A stretch of 64,000 nucleotides of DNA, from positions 8,411,322 to 8,475,321 of the forward strand of contig OZ024791.1 of assembly GCA_964017065.1 (NCBI GenBank), written 5' to 3'. The position numbers and the translations under genes are program-made. Source of the stretch: Haliclona indistincta (lineage: Eukaryota > Porifera > Demospongiae > Haplosclerida > Chalinidae). Positions within the stretch are counted from its first letter, which is position 1; each line of letters starts with the position of its first letter. Shown here in pieces: positions 1-11,918 of the stretch. The notes under the pieces are model-generated. The model saw only the letters and a program-made list of their open reading frames with translations. It made no database searches and was not told the origin of the DNA.

Positions 1-84
1 GTATTGTGGGTGTGTCACCCAACCTCGACTCCTATCAATGTCGATGTCCTCACTCAGTCTCACATTTACAGTACGTCAGAGCCA

Positions 85-681
85 TTAACCCTTTAAGCCC
101 TAATGACGCAATTGTGCGTCATACATACTTCAGACAGCATAACTTTATGAAAAAGTGCTAAAATATCCCAAAATTAAGCCAAATCGAAGAATACAAATAA
201 CCACCAAAAATTGACCGGTTTTCGGCGCGCCCCCTGCACCAAACGTATTGGCTTCGGCATTTCTATGGCTTCAGTGCAAATTTCACAACGTTTAGGAAAA
301 ACAAAATGGCTGCCAAGAAAATTGGACATTTTATGGCTTCGGGTGCTCGGAAAACACATTTTGGCGCATTCTCTACGATCTGGGCTACATTTTACATTGA
401 CCAAAACCACTGCTTTTTACATGTACTTTTCAGTAGCCAGCCCCAAAGCACTAACTTTGAGCAAAATTTGACGAGGTCGCTGCACTTTATCGGCTTCACT
501 TTCGAAGTGGGAGGGGCATATCGACCGACTTGAGTATGGGCAATTGCGGCTACTCACTGGCGTAAAAGGACGCAAATTTGAGACCAGTAGCACAAAAGAC
601 ACACGAGATATTCACGATAGAAGTGGTCAGCATTTACGAGGTTAAAATTTCAGCAAGATAATTTAGTAGTTAAAGGGTTAA
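85..681 (-). mobile_element. TTAA-flanked MITE, diverged family member
   Basis: A 597-bp element bounded by TTAACCCTTTAA on the left and its reverse complement TTAAAGGGTTAA on the right. Both terminal TTAA tetranucleotides fit a TTAA target-site duplication. Just inside the left end is a near-palindrome (TGACGCA...TGCGTCA). Read on the minus strand, the other end and an interior stretch around 480-520 (CTCCCACTTCG...GAAGCC...CTCGTCAA) match the three 607-bp elements at 47.7-49.9 kb. It has no credible transposase; the short ORFs inside are not coding. TTAA duplication with CCCT-type ends is typical of piggyBac-class elements, so a non-autonomous piggyBac-like origin is inferred. Confidence 0.75.
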
Positions 682-1179
682 ATAACGTGCGTGTTGCTGT
701 AATGCAGGAGTAGTCGTGTTTAGCTCCTAGCTCAGCGCACGGGTATGTATTCATTAGAACTCTAGTATTGCATTATTCAGTTATTATGCCGAGGTGTGGG
801 CGGAGCCACGAAAGTAGTCTAGTCTGTTCAGGTAGATCTCGATAGTTTATGAAAATTAAATTTGACAGATTTGCTATTAAAGCCTTTGTTTTGAAGTTAT
901 GGCGTGATTTGCTAACCTAAACAGCCGTCTTGAGCGCTCGGGCCTACTTCATAGACAAAACTGTCTACAGATGGCTACAGTGCAACTTGAAGGCTTGATC
1001 TGTGATAGTACAGCTCGCGCGACTCCATTGGCAGCAGTGAAACTAGCGAGCGAAAGCTTGTTTGAGTTCACTTAGCTGCTCGACAGGTGAGCCGGAGCGA
1101 GCAGAGCAGTTACAGTCACGCCCAGCTACATTATTCTGTTTGGCTTCAATACAACTTTTGTACAACAGCTTGTACAGTT
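682..1179. other. intergenic, nothing recognised
   Basis: No conserved coding exon, RNA gene or repeat unit was recognised between the MITE and the CTG-rich minisatellite. Bases 1-84, left of the MITE, are equally uninformative. Confidence 0.4.
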
Positions 1180-1712
<533 letters not shown>

Positions 1713-2592
1713 CATGTTCCATGGATCTGCTGGTCACTTCTACTGTAGCTTGCATTGCATGCTTCTATGACACTGTTTTGATGCTTCCATGGATCTAATG
1801 CATTCATGCATACGTGCTGTCATAATGCATATGCTAATTGCATGCTAGCATACATGCTACTGCACTGAGGCATCTGCACCTTTGGTGCTTTATTCTACTC
1901 TGTTAGTGAGTAAGCTTTCTCGATATCTTATCGGAATAGCATTCCAATAGCGGCATGTTGGTTGTTTACCACTCTCTAAATCTGATGCAGCTTTTACTGT
2001 TGGTTGCAAAATTAGAGCACTTTGTTGCTATTGTACAGCCACTCACCTATTCCAGCACTTCATGCATATTTTACATTTGCCTACAGAAACAACTGATTTG
2101 TCACATCACAATGATATCCTCACTTACCAAGAGTGTGAAAGTGTTGGTCAATTTGTTGACTGAGGAGCGATAGAGAGAGAGACAGAGCAGTGCTGTGATC
2201 ATGATAGCAGCCATCATGATGCTGATCTTGTTGTGAAGCATCGGTTGAAAATTCAGGCTTTTAAATGATTGCTAGTCAATGGTGAATACCAAAAAAATCT
2301 AACTTAGTTAAGCTATTTGTTTGTTCTGTTGTTGAGTCATTACTTGCATGACCTCACAAAATTTATCAATGGACGTGGTTTGGAATTGCAAGTTCACTGT
2401 TGCTAGTTGCTACAAGAGATGCCGCAGTGATGCTATACGATGTGTTGACCGTTCTCCCAATGCATAAAAGATATCTGATGAATTTAACAGCATACATCAT
2501 TTGCACGCTCTATTCTTGGACATCGCTACTCTTTATTACACACACTATACTACTGTCTCAAGTCATACACACTATCTGTCAACAGATATTGC
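1713..2592. other. intergenic, nothing recognised
   Basis: Degenerate ATGCAT/GCATGC-rich sequence follows the minisatellite (1730-1860). No supportable exon was seen up to the stop codon of the first secreted-protein gene. Confidence 0.4.
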
Positions 2593-3478
2593 TCAGTGCT
2601 TGCCAAGATCTATCATTTTTTTGAACGCTTCACCAGTTGGGTCCATCATGAATGGTGGCATGATTTGTGATGGATGATCAGCATTCTTTATGAACTGTTG
2701 TCCAACACTAGGACTACCACAGTTGGGTGGAACAGTGAAAGTAGGTGCAGGTGGAGCCCCAGGAGTGAAGCCAGTGATGAACATCAGCAGGTCTTGGTCT
2801 ACTGCATTGGGAGGAGCCTGCATTAGCATCATAGGGCGGTTTGGGAATTTAGATGTTACGCCCACTTTCAAACCACCAACTACACCCTATAAAACAAAAA
2901 GTGAAGGCAAATATAAGGTCTTTGTGCTTACCGATATGTTGGCCGCCCACACATCCAATGTCGATCCTTCAAAAAAGGTTTGTCCCTCATAAACAGCATT
3001 CTTCACCCAGTCCCACATTCCAGCTGTTGGTTTAATTTTGGGTATAGTCTGTGGTATGCAACCTACAACTGGCCCCACTCTATAGCAAACAGTAATGTAA
3101 CAATACTCTGGCGTTCTTACTGAATCGCGGTGTAGAGGTGACCTGATTCATAATCAACCAGTGTGTAAAGAGCAGCTTTACATGATGTTATCTCAAATTC
3201 TTGGGACATATTTCCGCTCTCAAAATCAGATTCAATTTGCACTGTTGATATGGTTTAGACAATGTAACACAAGATTTGTATAAATGTTTGTTTTACTTCG
3301 TCCAGTTCCTCCAAAGTATTCCACATCACCCTATCATATCGTCAGTGATTATTTTAAAATGTGTGTACTGACAGCTCACCGCCATCCCAAAGGAGTTTGG
3401 TATCACTGGACGTGTTTGAGAGAGAGCTCCCTCGAGCATTAGTGTGAGTCCAAGCAGCACTGTGATCATGACAGCCAT
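2593..3478 (-). CDS. secreted ependymin/LolA-like protein, array copy 1
   Basis: Multi-exon gene on the minus strand. Exon 1 encodes a signal peptide starting MAVMITVLLGLTLMLEGALS, then QTRPVIPNSF, as in all seven copies. An in-frame ATG 33 nt upstream is less likely because only the inner start is conserved. Downstream exons carry a GCIPQTIPK segment, MWDWVKNAVYEGQ, a LDVWAANIS segment and a last exon with FTVPPNC, VGQQF, MDPTGEAFKKM and the terminus GKH. The order (G-x-C, W-D-W...Y-E-G, L-D-x-W, P-P-x-C) recalls ependymin-related/LVN1.2-like secreted proteins of the LolA-like fold; this is a family guess from motif order. A TATA box sits about 40 bp upstream of the ATG. Confidence 0.6.
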
Positions 3479-3515
3479 TCTGTTTGCTTGTATGCAGTTA
3501 CCAGCCTGCACTCTC

Positions 3516-3523
3516 TATTTATA
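3516..3523 (-). promoter_or_regulatory. TATA box of array copy 1
   Basis: TATAAATA on the minus strand, 38 bp upstream of the start codon at 3478. Every copy in the array has an equivalent. Confidence 0.6.
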
Positions 3524-4294
3524 GCAGCCATAAGCTCAGCATGTGATGTTTGTCCAAGAGTCAGCTGGTCATGTGTTAGTCAAGCTGTTACTATCCAGCA
3601 CATGTGATCGAGTGCACACAGCCACTCCAGTTGTGCTAGGCTGTGCTAGGCTGAGGTAAACCAACCGATTACATAGTGATTGTGTAACAGTTTAGATGAA
3701 CAACCCACTTGAATCAAATTTTATTATAGCCTTGCAATTTTTACAGCACATGATCATGTAATGTGGTGAGGTAATTATTATTCATGAGTGATGGTGTTAT
3801 TGGCTTGATGTACATTGTACATGTTTCCATTCTAGCTCTGATATTGTAGGAAGTTGTCCGACAGTTTAATAGCACAGCAGTTAGCATCACCGGATCGTGT
3901 TAGCATCACCAGATCGTGTTAGCATCACCGGACAGTGTTAGCATCACCGGATCGTGTTAGCATCACCGGATCGTGTTAGCATCACCAGATCGTGTTAGCA
4001 TCACCGAACAGTGTTAGCATCGCTGGATAGTGTTAGCATCACCAGATCGTGTTAGCATCACCAGATCGTGTTAGCATCACCGGACAGTGTTAGCATCACC
4101 GGATCGTGTTAGCATCACCAGATCGTGTTAGCATCACCGAACAGTGTTAGCATCACCGGATCGTGTTAGCATAACCGGATCGTGTTAGCATCACTGGATC
4201 ATGCTGTTTTGCATTTCTAAAATTGATTTCAATAAGCTAACACACACTATACTACTGTCTCAAGTCATACACACAGTCTGTCAGCAGATATTGC
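3524..4294. other. spacer between array copies 1 and 2
   Basis: No exon was recognised. Much of the right half is the 19-bp minisatellite listed separately. The stretch 4240-4290 (CACACTATACTACTGTCTCAAGTC and following) recurs downstream of most array copies and is probably 3' UTR or flank. Confidence 0.5.
3889..4203. repeat. 19-bp minisatellite, about 16 copies
   Basis: Tandem copies of GTTAGCATCACCGGATCGT with alternating variants (CCAGATCGT, CCGGACAGT, CCGAACAGT). The variants recur as higher-order blocks. The copies abut directly with no unique spacers, so this is not a CRISPR array. Confidence 0.95.
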
Positions 4295-5180
4295 TCAGTG
4301 CTTGCCAAGCTCTGTCATCTTCTTGAACACTCCACCAGTTGGGTCCATCATGAATGGTGACATGATCAGTGATGGATGATCAGCATTCTGCATGAACTGC
4401 TGACCAACACTAGGAGGACCACAGGTGGATGGAACGTTGAAGGTAGACGACGGAGGAGTATTGGTGCTGAATTTTGTAATATGTAACACAAAGTTAACGT
4501 GCATTCCATCAACATTGATGTGTTGTTTCAGTAAAACAGGTACGTCAGTGTTGGTGGGTGATACCCCAATACTGATGTTACTTTCCTGAAGTAAATTTTC
4601 GATGTAAATAATCATTATCATAACCATAGATAACCTACAGTGGTATTGACTGCCCATATATCTAACTTCATATGGTTAAAAACACTCTGTCCCTCATAGA
4701 AAGCATACTTCAGCCAATCCCAGTATCTCAACGGTGGGGCATCCCTGGGTGCAGGTGCTGGAATACATCCTGATATGGAACTCCCTACTCTAACGAAAAG
4801 CTGTGATAATGCATTATAACAGTTCTTACTGGAACTTGGTGTAGATATGTCCTGTGTCATAGCGAACAAGAGAAGTACCACCAGCTCTACATGTTGTCAT
4901 CTGAAAACTTTGTATCAGTTTCTTGTCTTCATAGTTCGATGCCACTGAAACTGTTGCAAAGATTGTTAGCATACAGCACTTACTATTGCTCATTGATTAC
5001 CAACTCCAGGTTCTTCTTCAACAACAGCCTATTGTCATTATTGTTTGTAATGTCACACCAGCTGTATGCGTGTACACTCACTGTGTAAGAGAAAGTGTTT
5101 GGTATCACTGGACGTGTTTGAGAGAGAGCTCCATCGAGCATTAGAGTGAGTCCAAGCAGCACTGTGATCATGACAGCCAT
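4295..5180 (-). CDS. secreted ependymin/LolA-like protein, array copy 2
   Basis: Same layout as the other copies: exon 1 with signal peptide MAVMITVLLGLTLMLDGALS, a middle exon with GCIPAPAP, YWDWLKYAFYEGQ and LDIWAVN, and a last exon with GVSPTNTDVPVLLKQ, PPSSTFNVP and a GKH terminus. The middle is diverged from copies 1 and 3 (shorter proline segment; GMHVNFVLHI instead of the DQD segment), and the last exon resembles copies 5-7 in its LLKQ motif. Exon 1 is nearly identical at DNA level to its paralogs. Family assignment is tentative. Confidence 0.6.
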
Positions 5181-5220
5181 TCTGGTTTGTTTCAATTTCA
5201 GTGCTGCATGTCTAGCCTGC

Positions 5221-5230
5221 TCTATATAAA
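5221..5230 (-). promoter_or_regulatory. TATA box of array copy 2
   Basis: TTTATATAG-type motif on the minus strand about 45 bp upstream of the ATG at 5180. Confidence 0.5.
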
Positions 5231-5764
5231 GCCATAATTGTAAGTGCTTGCCAAATCATGTTGCCAAGTCAGCATGTGATGTTGTCTTATGTCTTTCAAA
5301 CTTTTGCATGTAATCCACCACATTGGCACTCAAGTTCACCACTACACTGCTGCTGCAGAATGAGGTAATTGGGTATCCAACATTTTTTGTAGTATCAATA
5401 ACTATTGCATAAGATCTGATCACTGATATTGTGTTACTAATGTGATGAGATGAGACTTATCTCTATAGATAAAATTTTAATAATGTTGATCATCATGGTG
5501 TGTACATAATTATGTGGCTGGTTTTAACTGTATCATACTCAGAAATGTATCAGTTATTAGAACTGGAGTTGTTATGACAAGTATATCACTGATACTGGCT
5601 CTGGTAGTACTATCCACCATGTTGTACAGCACATCACATGATTTACCGTCTTTCATTGTTTCTGAAAGTGATTTTCAAATAATTACAACAAACACTCAAT
5701 TTTGTTATCACAACACACTACTGTCTCAATTAAGTCATGCACACAGTCTGTCAGCAGATATTGC
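5231..5764. other. spacer between array copies 2 and 3
   Basis: No exon was recognised. The right end (about 5700-5764) carries the array-wide 3' flank (ACTACTGTCTCAA...CAGTCTGTCAGCAGATATTGC). Confidence 0.5.
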
Positions 5765-6664
5765 TCAGTGCTTGCCAAGGTCTATCATCTTCTTGAAGAC
5801 TTTAACAGTTGGGTCCATCATGAATGGTGGCATGATTAGTGATGGATGGTCAGCATTCTGCATGAGTTGCTGTCCGACCGGTGGACAGGTAACAGTTGGT
5901 GGAATTTCAAAGGCAGACGATGGAGGAGCACCTGGAGCAAAATCTATAATAATAAACAACATGTCTTGGTCGACTGCATTGGGAGGAGCCTGCATTAACA
6001 TCTTAGGCTGGTTTGGGCTATCGGGAGTTACACCAACTTTCAAACCACCAGCTGAACCCTATAAAGCAAAAGGTGAAGCCAACAATAAGGTGTTTGAGAA
6101 TGTAGTTACCGATATGTTGGCGGCCCACACATCCAATGTCAATCCTGCAATGACAGTTTGTCCCTCATAAATAGCAGTCTTCACCCAGTCCCACATTCCA
6201 GCTGTTGGTTTAATTTTGGGTACAGTCTGTGGTATGCAACCTAGTATGGGTCCCACTCTAGAAAAGAAAATGTTTCAATAATATTGCGCTATATAGTGCA
6301 TGTGCTTCTTACTGGATCACAATGTCAGCTACTCCAGCTCCAAACTGAGCAAATGAACCAACAGCTGCTACGCAATTTGCCATCTGGAAGATTTGTGACA
6401 CATTTCCGCCCTCAAAGTCATATGCAATTTGTACTGTTTCAAATAAATGATGTGAAGAGTGATTTGCACAATATGATTTACCTTGTCCAACTCCTCCAAA
6501 ATATCCCACTTCAGCCTGTTTTTATTATTATTATCAGTTCATGTGTCGTGTGTATGTGTGCTCACCATCATCATGAAGGAGTTTGGTATCACTGGACGTG
6601 TTTGAGAGAGAGCTCCCTCGAGCATTAGAGTGAGTCCAAGCAGCACTGTGATCATGACAGCCAT
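5765..6664 (-). CDS. secreted ependymin/LolA-like protein, array copy 3
   Basis: Signal peptide MAVMITVLLGLTLMLEGALS, then a small exon giving YFGGVGQG, an exon with FEGGNVSQIFQMANC, then LGCIPQTVPKIKP with GMWDWVKTAIYEGQ and LDVWAANIS. The last exon contains GVTPDSPNQPKMLMQ, PGAPPSSAFEIPP and the KH terminus. It is most similar to copy 1 across the middle exons, so the two form a subgroup. Short introns separate the exons. A plus-strand reading frame of 218 codons over the same DNA is a shadow. Confidence 0.6.
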
Positions 6665-6737
6665 TCTGGTTTGCCTGATGCTCTGACTTGCTATAATGCA
6701 AATGCCTTGTCTGAAGCTAACTAGCATGTATCCGTGC

Positions 6738-6745
6738 TATTTATA
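6738..6745 (-). promoter_or_regulatory. TATA box of array copy 3
   Basis: TATAAATA on the minus strand, about 74 bp upstream of the ATG at 6664. Confidence 0.5.
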
Positions 6746-7430
6746 GCAGCCACAAGCTCAGCATGTGATGTTTTTCAAGAGCCTGCTGGTCTTGCTCAAG
6801 TTATCTGTGAAACATGTGATGCATTACTCTACTCCTCTCTGCATTACTCTACTCCTGTCTGCATCACTCAGGATTCCATTTTCACTATGATTAGATAACC
6901 TTGTTTTGATGGAGATGCAGTATATCAGTAGTGTGGCTGTACACATGATCATCACATGTGTTAGGCTTATCTCATACTTAATGATCATTGTTGTTAAATT
7001 GCTATTTAGCTGACCTTCATTGTAAATAGCTCTTGTTGCATGCATTGCAGCTGTAACGTGGATTATTGACTTCAGTACTATTAATTTTTTTACCCTTGTA
7101 TAAACCGGTCATCAGTGACACACTATATACATGAACTATAATTTTGACATTCTTGAGTAGATGCTTCTCATAGAGTTGTGGTTCTTGTTTTTATTGAAAG
7201 TATATAGTTTTATGGTATGTTTTCAATCTTGTGCTTGTTTTGTAAACATGTTTTTGAGAAACCTGAGAATGTGCATAAGCTATTCCCATAGAAGAAAAGT
7301 AAATTTACAAATGAACCGGTTTATTTTGCATATTGAAGACACAAGAACACAGAAAGGGAACTAACACAGCAACTAATGGTGTTGGTGCACTATACTACTG
7401 TCACACACACAGTCTGTCAGCAGATATTGC
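6746..7430. other. spacer between array copies 3 and 4
   Basis: AT-rich with no exon recognised. A short tandem repeat (CTGCATTACTCTACTCCT) lies near 6830-6860, and the array-wide 3' flank at 7390-7430. Confidence 0.5.
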
Positions 7431-8209
7431 TCAGTGCTTGCCAAGCTCTGTCATCTTCTTGAACGCTTCACCAGTTGGGTCCATCATGAATGGTGGCATG
7501 ATCAGTGATGGATAATCAGCATTCTTCATGAACTGCTGACCAACACTAGGAGGAGGACCACATTTGGGTGGAACGTTGAAGGTAGACGAGGGAGGAGCAC
7601 CAGGTGAGAACATGTTGATGAAATACAGCATGTCTCTTTGGACAGTTCCAGGACCTGATACCATTAGCACCGTAGGCTGGTTGGTATTGTTAGGAGACAC
7701 ACCCACTCGTATACCACCATAACCTGCACCCTAACAGACAATGCTATGGTATAACTTTATACTATAAATATGTTCTTACACTAAAATTGGCTGCCCAGAT
7801 GTCCAGCTTCCTTCCCATTAGAATTTGTTGTCCCTCGTAATTAGCAGTCTTCAGCCAGTCCCACATTCCTCCTCCTGGCGGTGGTTTAGTCTTCGGTATG
7901 GTTTGGGGAATACAGCCAGAAATGGGGCCCAGTCTGGAGAATGAAAGAGCTGACTACTGCAATATTACACAGTGACTCCTTACTGTATTATAGAGTAGAC
8001 GTTTCCAGTATCATAACGGATCAATGCAGAACCACCAGCTGTACATGAGGTCAGCTGGAAAGTTTGCACTGACATTCCGCCCTCAAAGTTGCTTGCATAA
8101 TTTACTGTTGATATAGTTCACAGTATGAATAGTATGACACAATACAATGATTTACCTATTCCAGTTCCTCCAAGATATTCCACTACAGCCTATTATCAAG
8201 TAGTGTAAC

Positions 8210-8254
<45 letters not shown>

Positions 8255-8372
8255 TGTGTGTGTGTGTGCTAACCGTGAACATAAAGGAGTTTGGTATCAC
8301 TGGGCGTGTTTGAGAGAGAGCTCCATCGAGCATTAGAGTGAGTCCAAGCAGCACTGTGATCATGACAGCCAT
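7431..8372 (-). CDS. secreted ependymin/LolA-like protein, array copy 4
   Basis: The clearest copy to read. Exon 1 is the signal peptide MAVMITVLLGLTLMLDGALS through NSFMFT. Exon 2 gives VVEYLGGTGIG. Exon 3 gives NFEGGMSVQTFQLTSC, then SALIRYDTGNVYSII. Exon 4 gives GPISGCIPQTIPKTKPPPGG, WDWLKTANYEGQ and LDIWAANFS. The last exon gives VGVSPNNTNQPTVLM, FSPGAPPSSTFNVPPKCGPP and MDPTGEAFKKMTELGKH. All junctions keep frame with GT/AG ends. The product is about 235 residues with a signal peptide and no membrane segment, so it is secreted. Placement in an ependymin-related/LolA-like group rests on motif order only. Confidence 0.65.
8211..8268. repeat. (GA)n(GT)n microsatellite in an intron
   Basis: A GA tract followed directly by a GT tract in the first intron of array copy 4. 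Confidence 0.9.
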
Positions 8373-8418
8373 TCTCGTTTGCTCCTGTCGAGATGCTGCT
8401 ATTCAGCAATCAAGTGAA

Positions 8419-8427
8419 CCTTTATAA
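8419..8427 (-). promoter_or_regulatory. TATA box of array copy 4
   Basis: TTATAAAGG on the minus strand, 47 bp upstream of the ATG. The surrounding about 45 bp is nearly identical upstream of copies 5, 6 and 7. Confidence 0.6.
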
Positions 8428-8659
8428 CTGAAAGGTTTTTATTGAAAGTTTTCACAACTAATATTTTCAGTTTTCATGCTTGTTTTGTACACTTATCAGA
8501 CATAAGCACTAGAAAAATGTTGACTATTCGAATATTTTTATAAAAGAATCACTCAATTTGCTTTTATTGAACAAGAAAAAGTTAATGAACTAACTGCTAC
8601 CACAACACACACTATACTACTGTCTCAAGTCATACACACAGTCTGTCAGCAGATGGTGC

Positions 8660-9532
8660 TCAGTACTTGCTAAGCTCTGCCATCTTCTTGAAGACTTCAC
8701 CAGTTGGGTCCATCATGAATGGTGACATGATTAGTGATGGATGATCAGCATTCTTCATGTACTGTTGTTCAACATTAGGACTACCACAAATGAGTGGGAC
8801 ATTGAAGGTAGATGAAGGAGGGATGCTAGGTTGAAAACTCTTAACGTACAGCACATAACTAATATTAATGAAGTCAAAATGTTGCTTTAGTATCACAGGT
8901 ACGTTAGTGTTGTTGGGAGATACACCTACTTGCATCTCGACCTTGCCCTAACAGTTGGTCATGATGCTAATGTTTGGTTATGATACTGTATAGCTTACTG
9001 TCAAGTTAACAGCCCACATGTCCAACTTCGTTCCTGAGTAGAGAGACTGACCCACGTAAGCAGCAGTCTTCAACCAGTCCCACACTCCCTGAGTTGGTTT
9101 ACCGCCTGATACAGATAATGGCATACAAGTATATGCAAATGGACCAACTCTGAAAGGTAATTATTAAGTTAAAATTTAATATTTCAAGAATTATATATTT
9201 CCTTACTCAGTTATGGTATAAATATTGTTAAGATCAAAACGAAACAATGAGCTACTGTTTGCATTACATCCTGTCAGCTGATAAGTCGTCAACGCTTTTC
9301 CATTTTCAAAGTCTGATGCAATAGCAGCTGTTGCAAGGGTTGTGTCTTGCCCAGTTCCAGTAATTTTATGATACTCCATTGATCCCTGTTGTTACAAGAG
9401 ATAGATGGCACACTATACATGATGTGGGCTCACTGTTAGACTGAAGGAGTTTGGTATCACTGGACGTGTTTGAGAGAGAGCTCCATCGAGCATTAGAGTG
9501 AGTCCAAGCAGCACTGTGATCATGACAGCCAT
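8660..9532 (-). CDS. secreted ependymin/LolA-like protein, array copy 5
   Basis: Signal peptide exon identical in plan to copy 4. Later exons: QGVWDWLKTAAYVGQSLYSG, LDMWAVN and a last exon with MQVGVSPNNTNVPVILKQ, PSIPPSSTFNVPLICGSP, VEQQYMKNADHPSLIM and a KY terminus instead of KH. Copies 5, 6 and 7 form a tight subgroup whose intergenic spacers are also homologous, pointing to recent tandem duplication of a unit of about 1.17 kb. Confidence 0.6.
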
Positions 9533-9578
9533 TCTGGTTTGCTCCTGTTAAGATGCTGCTATTCAGCAATCAAGTGAA

Positions 9579-9587
9579 CCTTTATAA
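9579..9587 (-). promoter_or_regulatory. TATA box of array copy 5
   Basis: TTATAAAGG on the minus strand, 47 bp upstream of the ATG at 9532, in the same context as copy 4. Confidence 0.6.
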
Positions 9588-9822
9588 CTGAAGTGTTTTT
9601 ATGGAATGTTTTCACAACTAATATTTTCAGTTTTCATGCTTGCTTTGTACATTTCTCAGACATGAGCACTAGAAAAATGTTGACTATTCGAATATTTTAA
9701 AAAGAATCACTCAATTTGTTTTATTGAACAAGAAAATGTTAATGAACTAACTAACTGCTACCACAACACACTATGCTAGCTACTGTCTCAAGTCACACAC
9801 ACAGTCTGTCAGCAGATATTGC

Positions 9823-10698
9823 TCAGTGCTTGCCAAGCTCTGCCATCTTCTTGAAGACTTCACCAGTTGGGTCCATCATGAATGGTGACATGATTAGTGA
9901 TGGATGATCAGCATTCTTCATGTACTGTTGTTCAACATTAGGACTACCACAAATGAGTGGGACATTGAAGGTAGATGATGGAGGGATGCTAGGTTGAAAA
10001 CTCTTAACGTACAGCACAAAATTATTAATGATGCCAATATGTTGTTTTAGTATCACAGGTACATTAGTGTTGTTGGGAGATACACCTACTTGCATACCAA
10101 GATCGACCTTACCCTAATAGTTGGTCATGATGCTAATGTTTGGTTATGATACTGTATAGCTTACTGTCAAGTTAGCGGCCCACATGTCCAACTTTGTTCC
10201 TGAGTAGAGAGACTGACCCACGTAAACAGCAGTCTTCAACCAGTCCCACACTCCCTGAGTTGGTTTACCGCCTGATACAGATAATGGCATACAAGTATAT
10301 GCAAATGGACCAACTCTGAAAGGTAATTATTAAGTTAAAATTTAATATTTCAAGAATTATATATTTCCTTACTCAGTTATGGTATAAATATTGTTAAGAT
10401 CAAAACGAAGCAAGAAGCTACTGTTTGCATTACATCCTGTCAGCTGATAAGTGGTCAACGCTTTTCCACTTTCAAAGTCTGTTGCAATAGCAGTTGTTGC
10501 ATAGTTTGTGTCTTGCCCAGTTCCAGTAATTTTATGATACTCCATTGATCCCTGTTGTTACAAGAGATAGATGGTACACCATACATGATGTGGGCTCACT
10601 GTTAGACTGAAGGAGTTTGGTATCACTGGACGTGTTTGAGAGAGAGCTCCATCGAGCATTAGAATGAGTCCAAGCAGCACTGTGATCATGACAGCCAT
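9823..10698 (-). CDS. secreted ependymin/LolA-like protein, array copy 6
   Basis: Near duplicate of copy 5 across all exons and introns. It has the same signal peptide, VGQ and LDMWAAN segments, and a last exon with GVSPNNTNVPVILKQ, PPSSTFNVPLICGSP and terminus GKH. The main difference is in the loop after VILKQ (HIGIINNF versus HFDFINIS), so variation clusters at one spot in an otherwise copied exon. Confidence 0.6.
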
Positions 10699-10744
10699 TC
10701 TGGTTTGCTCCTGTCGAGATGCTACTATTCAGCAATCAAGTGAA

Positions 10745-10755
10745 CCTTTTTATAA
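10745..10755 (-). promoter_or_regulatory. TATA box of array copy 6
   Basis: TTATAAAAAGG on the minus strand about 47 bp upstream of the ATG. Two extra A bases compared with copies 4, 5 and 7. Confidence 0.5.
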
Positions 10756-10989
10756 GTGAAGTGTTTTTATTGAAAGTTTTCACAACTAATATTTTCAGTT
10801 TTCATGCTTGTTTTGTACATGCTTGAAATGACAACTAGAAAAATGTTGACTATTCAAATATTTTTATAAAAAAATCACTCAATTTGTTTTTATTGAACAA
10901 GAAAATGTTAATGAACTAACTGCTACCACAACACACACTATGCTAGCTACTGTCTCAAGTCACACACACAGTCTGTCAGTAGATGGTGC

Positions 10990-11872
10990 TCAGTGCTTGC
11001 CAAGCTCTGTCATCTTCTTGAACACTTCACCAGTTGGGTCCATCATGAATGGTGGCATGATTAGTGATGGATGGTCAGCATTCTTCATGAACTGCTGACC
11101 AACATTAGGACTACCACAAATGAGTGGGACATTGAAGGTAGATGATGGAGGGATGCTAGGTTGAAAACTCTTAAAGTATAGCACATAACTAAGGCTAAGA
11201 TTAAGACTAGTGAAGTCAAATCGTTGTTTTAGTATCACAGGTACATTAGTGTTGTTGGGAGATACACCTACTTGCATTCCAAGATCGACCTTGCCCTAAT
11301 AGTTGGTCATGATGCTAATGTTTGGTTATGATACTGTATAGCTTACGTCCAAGGTAGCCGCCCACATGTCCAACTTTGTTCCTGAGTAGAGAGACGGACC
11401 CACGTAAACACCAGTCTTCAACCAATCCCACATTCCCCCCTTGGCTGGTTTAATGCCTGATAATGGCATACAAGTATATGCAAATGGACCAACTCTGAAA
11501 GGTAATTATTAAGTTAATTATTTCAAGGATTATAATATTTTCTCACTCAGTTATGGAGTAAATATTGTTAAGATCATAACGAAACAAGAAGCTACTGTTT
11601 GCATTACATCCTGTCAGCTGATAAGTGGTCAACCCATTTCCACTTTCAATGTCTGTTGCAATAGCAGCTGTTGCAAGGGTCGTGTATGTCTCAGCTCCTA
11701 TAATTTTATGATACTCCATTGATGCCTGTTGTTACAAAAGATAGATGGCACACTATACATGATGTGGACTCACAGTTAGACTGAAGGAGTTTGGTATCAC
11801 TGGACGTGTTCGAGAGAGAGCTCCATCGAGCATTAGAGTCAGTCCAAGCAGCACTGTGATCATGACAGCCAT
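10990..11872 (-). CDS. secreted ependymin/LolA-like protein, array copy 7
   Basis: First gene of the array in transcription direction. Conserved signal peptide exon with a serine-arginine variant after the cleavage region (SRTRPVIPN), a diverged middle exon (GMWDWLKTGVYVGPSLYSG), and a last exon with GVSPNNTNVPVILKQ followed by an expanded loop (RFDFTSLNLSLSYVLYF), then PPSSTFNVPLICGSP, VGQQFMKNADHPSLIM and GKH. The extended loop is again at the position where copies 5 and 6 differ. Confidence 0.6.
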
Positions 11873-11918
11873 TCTGGTTTGCTCCAGTCGAGATGCTGCT
11901 ATTCAGCAATCAAGTGAA

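Noticed and set aside
3889..4203. Possible CRISPR-like array
   Set aside because: Units abut without spacers and the genome is eukaryotic, so this is a minisatellite.
5514..6170. 218-codon plus-strand frame
   Set aside because: It overlaps the exons of minus-strand array copy 3 in a shadow frame; the minus-strand reading has a signal peptide and conserved paralogs.
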